A stretch of 64,000 nucleotides of DNA. It comes from Akkermansiaceae bacterium. Its GTDB lineage: Bacteria; Verrucomicrobiota; Verrucomicrobiia; Verrucomicrobiales; Akkermansiaceae. Location: the NCBI GenBank assembly GCA_029253285.1, contig JAQWZU010000119.1, forward strand, positions 1 to 64,000, written 5' to 3'. Shown here piece by piece: positions 61,937-64,000 of the stretch. How positions within the stretch are numbered: the stretch's first letter is position 1; the number at the start of each line of letters is the position of its first letter. The position numbers were made by a program, and so were the translations under genes. The notes beneath the pieces are model-generated. The model ran no database searches and had not been told where the DNA came from. It saw only the letters and a list, made by a program, of their open reading frames with translations.

Positions 61937-63067
61937 TCAGGGGAGCGGGGTATTGGGCTTGACGGCGTTGGTTGGGCGCGGGTTTTTCTTGTCGAAAACT
62001 AGGAGTTGCTCGTAGGTTTCGATGGTGACGAAAGATTCGTCGACCTTGCCGTCCTTGCGGGGGACCCGGTCGGCTTTGAGTCCGAGGTGTTTGGCGAGGA
62101 AAGGGTAGGCGGCCTGACGTTTGGAGACGCCGTAGTCGTGCTTTTCCTTCGGGAAATGCGCGTTGCCCAACTTGTCGGTGGCGCCGTAGAGTTGATAGAC
62201 GTTTTTGATGTAGGGGAAGCCGATGGTGGGAATGTGTTTCGTCCAATCATTGCCATTCGAGATGACGAGTTGTGGGCGCGGAGCGGCCAGGGCGGCGATT
62301 TCGACGTTATTGGTTTTGTGGTGTGGTCCCCAGTGGATGGGCATGCCGCTTTCACAGACACACCCACCGAAGAAGTGTGAGGACACCATGCAAACCGGAA
62401 CGGAGACCGCGATGCGATCATCGAGGGCGGTGAGGAGAAAGCTCTGCGTGCCGCCGCCGGAGCACCCGGTGATGGCGATGCGGTTTTTGTCGGCTCCGGG
62501 AAGAGTGAGCATGAAGTCAACGGCGCGCATGCTGTTCCAGGTTTGCAGGCGGAGGATTTCGGGGACTTTGCGATGATCCCATCCGGCTTCCTTCCAATCG
62601 CCGTAGCCGACCATGTCGTATTGGAAGACGGCCGCGCCCATGCAGGCGAGAACGGCGCAGCGGATTTGGCGGGAGTCTTTGAAGCGTCCACCGTGTCCGT
62701 GGGGGCAGAGGATGGGAGCGAGGGAGTCGAATTTTTCGGTAGGGCGGAAAAGGCTGCCGGTGACGTGGAATCCGGGGGCGCTTTCGAAGGCGACTTGCTC
62801 GATGGTGTATCCGTCGTAGGTGCGCTTTTTATAGAACTTGGGATTGAGAGGAGTTCTTTCCGGGAGCGTAGTCAGCTTGGCTCCAGCGAGGATGCCCGCT
62901 TTGAGCTTGGCTTTGCGTTTCTCCCACTCGGCGAGAGTGGAATACTTGGCTTGAAAATCTTTGAGTTCTTTGGCCGCTGCTCCTGGTTTTTCGGCTTGGC
63001 CGACACGGAGCTTGGGTTCCTCGGCTTGAAGAACGAGCACGGGGAGGAGAAGGAGTCGAAGAAACAT
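61937..63067 (-). CDS. Secreted alpha/beta hydrolase, acetylxylan-esterase-like
   Basis: The 376-residue exported protein (ATG at 63067, signal [15 protein letters not shown]) has an alpha/beta hydrolase fold: [32 protein letters not shown], the nucleophile in [14 protein letters not shown] (Ser183) and [15 protein letters not shown], then [20 protein letters not shown] and the C-terminal His in [11 protein letters not shown]. It is of the acetylxylan esterase/glucuronoyl-esterase-like class common in this phylum. It probably heads the minus-strand run ending with DUF2062. Confidence 0.82.
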   Translation of the reverse strand: MFLRLLLLPVLVLQAEEPKLRVGQAEKPGAAAKELKDFQAKYSTLAEWEKRKAKLKAGILAGAKLTTLPERTPLNPKFYKKRTYDGYTIEQVAFESAPGFHVTGSLFRPTEKFDSLAPILCPHGHGGRFKDSRQIRCAVLACMGAAVFQYDMVGYGDWKEAGWDHRKVPEILRLQTWNSMRAVDFMLTLPGADKNRIAITGCSGGGTQSFLLTALDDRIAVSVPVCMVSSHFFGGCVCESGMPIHWGPHHKTNNVEIAALAAPRPQLVISNGNDWTKHIPTIGFPYIKNVYQLYGATDKLGNAHFPKEKHDYGVSKRQAAYPFLAKHLGLKADRVPRKDGKVDESFVTIETYEQLLVFDKKNPRPTNAVKPNTPLP

Positions 63068-63322
63068 GTGTGTATTCCACGATGGCAGCCGGAATGAGTC
63101 GAGGAGGAAAGGCACGGGGTTTTCGCTGGGGATGGATAGGGATAGGTTCGGAAAGTAGGTCGGGCTTCAAGGTTCACTGGAGTTATCCAAAGATGGGGAG
63201 GAGCTGTGGGTCGTGAAAGTGCAAGACTCCAGAGGCCAATAAGAATCTTTGGCTGGTTTCATCGCAATCGGCGAGAATACTTGTAGCGACTGGGAATTTT
63301 TGGCCTAATAGTCCAAGTCTGG
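63068..63322. other. Divergent intergenic region, no recognised element
   Basis: These 255 bases separate the esterase-like gene from the divergent discoidin-like gene and must hold both promoters. I see no terminator, repeat or convincing short frame. Confidence 0.4.
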
Positions 63323-64000
63323 ATGAAAAGATTTCAAATTACTTTGTGGTTATTGGTAGTCGCTTGGTCAAGTTTGCAGGCTGGCGAGGTTGAGTATCGC
63401 TACTATCGTTTTACACCAACGCAATTGAGGGTGACCAATGATTGCTGCGTGCAGTTGGCGGAATTTGAATTTCTCCTGGACGGTGTCAAAGTGGGTAATC
63501 CCTCGGTTTTGAATCCGGGTGGAAGTAACCCAAACGGGGAGACTCCTGATTTGGCGGTTGATGGTTCGCTGACAACGAAGTGGCTGGACTTTAATCAAGG
63601 CCCTCTGGTTTTTGATTTCGGAAGTGCGACGACAGTGGGTGGGTATCGCTGGTCTACTGCGAATGATGCTCCGGAGCGTGATCCGGTGCGGTGGATTTTG
63701 GAAGGGAGTGATGATGAAACAAATTGGGACCTTGTCGATGAGCGGGTAGACGGAGATTTCCCAACGCCAAGTGCTCGGTATACTTACACTCCTACTCTTG
63801 AATTAAATTCTGCGCCGGCAGTTCAGTCATTCACGGTGGATCGTTCGCTGATTTCATCCGGAGTGCCGGTGACCCTCTCGTGGCAAGTTGATCCGGGAAC
63901 GACCGGGCTCTCGATCAATCAAGGTGTCGGTCTGGTGACGGGGGTTACAACAAATGGTGTGGGTTCCATCTCGCTTGATCCGGGTCCAACGGTGACGACT
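63323..64000 (+). CDS. Large exoprotein, N-terminal part: discoidin-like and Ig-like domains (runs off the window)
   Basis: An open frame starts at ATG 63323 and continues past the last base (226 codons here). It has a signal peptide (MKRFQITLWLLVVAWSSLQA). Residues ~22-155 form an F5/8 type C (discoidin-like) domain: LAEFEFLLDGVKVGNPS, TPDLAVDGSLTTKWLDF, GGYRWSTANDAPERDP and WILEGSDDETNWDLVDE. From ~165 an Ig-like domain begins (VQSFTVDRSLISSGVPVTLS). In this phylum that start often leads into lamin-tail or CotH domains, as in the two giants in this window, but the rest is not visible. Confidence 0.8.
   Translation, partial: MKRFQITLWLLVVAWSSLQAGEVEYRYYRFTPTQLRVTNDCCVQLAEFEFLLDGVKVGNPSVLNPGGSNPNGETPDLAVDGSLTTKWLDFNQGPLVFDFGSATTVGGYRWSTANDAPERDPVRWILEGSDDETNWDLVDERVDGDFPTPSARYTYTPTLELNSAPAVQSFTVDRSLISSGVPVTLSWQVDPGTTGLSINQGVGLVTGVTTNGVGSISLDPGPTVTT

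Noticed and set aside
1-64000. tRNA genes, CRISPR arrays, insertion sequences, prophage or restriction-defence genes
   Set aside because: Scanned by eye for T-loop motifs, regular spacer repeats, transposase and phage or defence gene motifs; none were recognised. A tRNA could be missed without a covariance search.

Overview
The window reads as chromosomal DNA from a Verrucomicrobiota bacterium, probably marine or particle-associated. This is inferred from gene content: DUF1501 and DUF1549/DUF1553 cytochrome-type pairs, ThuA, PQQ-like propellers, sulfatase, sialidase, sialate O-acetylesterase, several giant lamin-tail/CotH exoproteins, and coding DNA of moderately high GC with many starts lacking a clear Shine-Dalgarno. 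The species was not identified. No tRNA, CRISPR array, insertion sequence or prophage was seen.

Layout. 1-108: 3' end of a 5S rRNA gene and its terminator. 122-4610: a phosphodiester-glycosidase lipoprotein and an ArsR-methyltransferase fusion regulator, divergent from metK-ahcY (S-adenosylmethionine cycle). 4724-9280: polyphosphate locus with ppk1, a motif-degenerate Ppx/GppA-like protein and a divergent PPK2. 9360-13244: a secreted protein, an unannotated 37-residue membrane peptide gene, rpsO, stacked RNA hairpins and pnp. 13276-31824: an accessory exoprotein region with ThuA, a heme-containing dehydrogenase/HEAT fusion, two ~1480-residue CotH/lamin-tail proteins, and between them an endonuclease/phosphatase-family protein, a PQQ propeller and a sialate O-acetylesterase, then a sialidase. 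32057-36377: the DUF1501 plus PSCyt1/DUF1549/DUF1553 pair. 36574-39825: a 1083-residue secreted protein I do not recognise. 39904-42756: a 42-residue membrane peptide gene, efp, an LprI-like protein, a membrane-anchored protein and a cysteine desulfurase. 42812-46706: a Spy/LTXXQ-like protein with an ABC-2 exporter pair and a small protein. 46714-51686: PQQ propeller, sulfatase, TspO and a TIM-barrel isomerase-like protein. 51740-54931: a probable gene remnant, then a tightly coupled flavin reductase-like / alpha-beta hydrolase / PEP-hydrolase-like cassette and trpC. 55056-63067: a secreted protein, nrnA-like, truB, lspA, DUF2062, RluA-type synthase, DUF2238-like membrane protein, a small secreted protein and an acetylxylan-esterase-like hydrolase. 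63323-end: the start of another large exoprotein that leaves the window.

How the genes fit together. metK and ahcY make S-adenosylmethionine and clear S-adenosylhomocysteine, and the divergent ArsR-methyltransferase protein is well placed to sense one of these and control the pair. ppk1, the Ppx-like protein and PPK2 form a polyphosphate synthesis/use/sensing unit. The secreted hydrolases and giant CotH/LTD proteins fit a lifestyle on complex sulfated or sialylated glycans. The best candidates for undescribed biology are the degenerate Ppx-like partner, the CotH/LTD giants with a domain nested inside another domain, the 1083-residue unknown protein, and the two tiny membrane-protein genes. 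All functional statements rest on reading the sequence and recalling families; no database search was possible.
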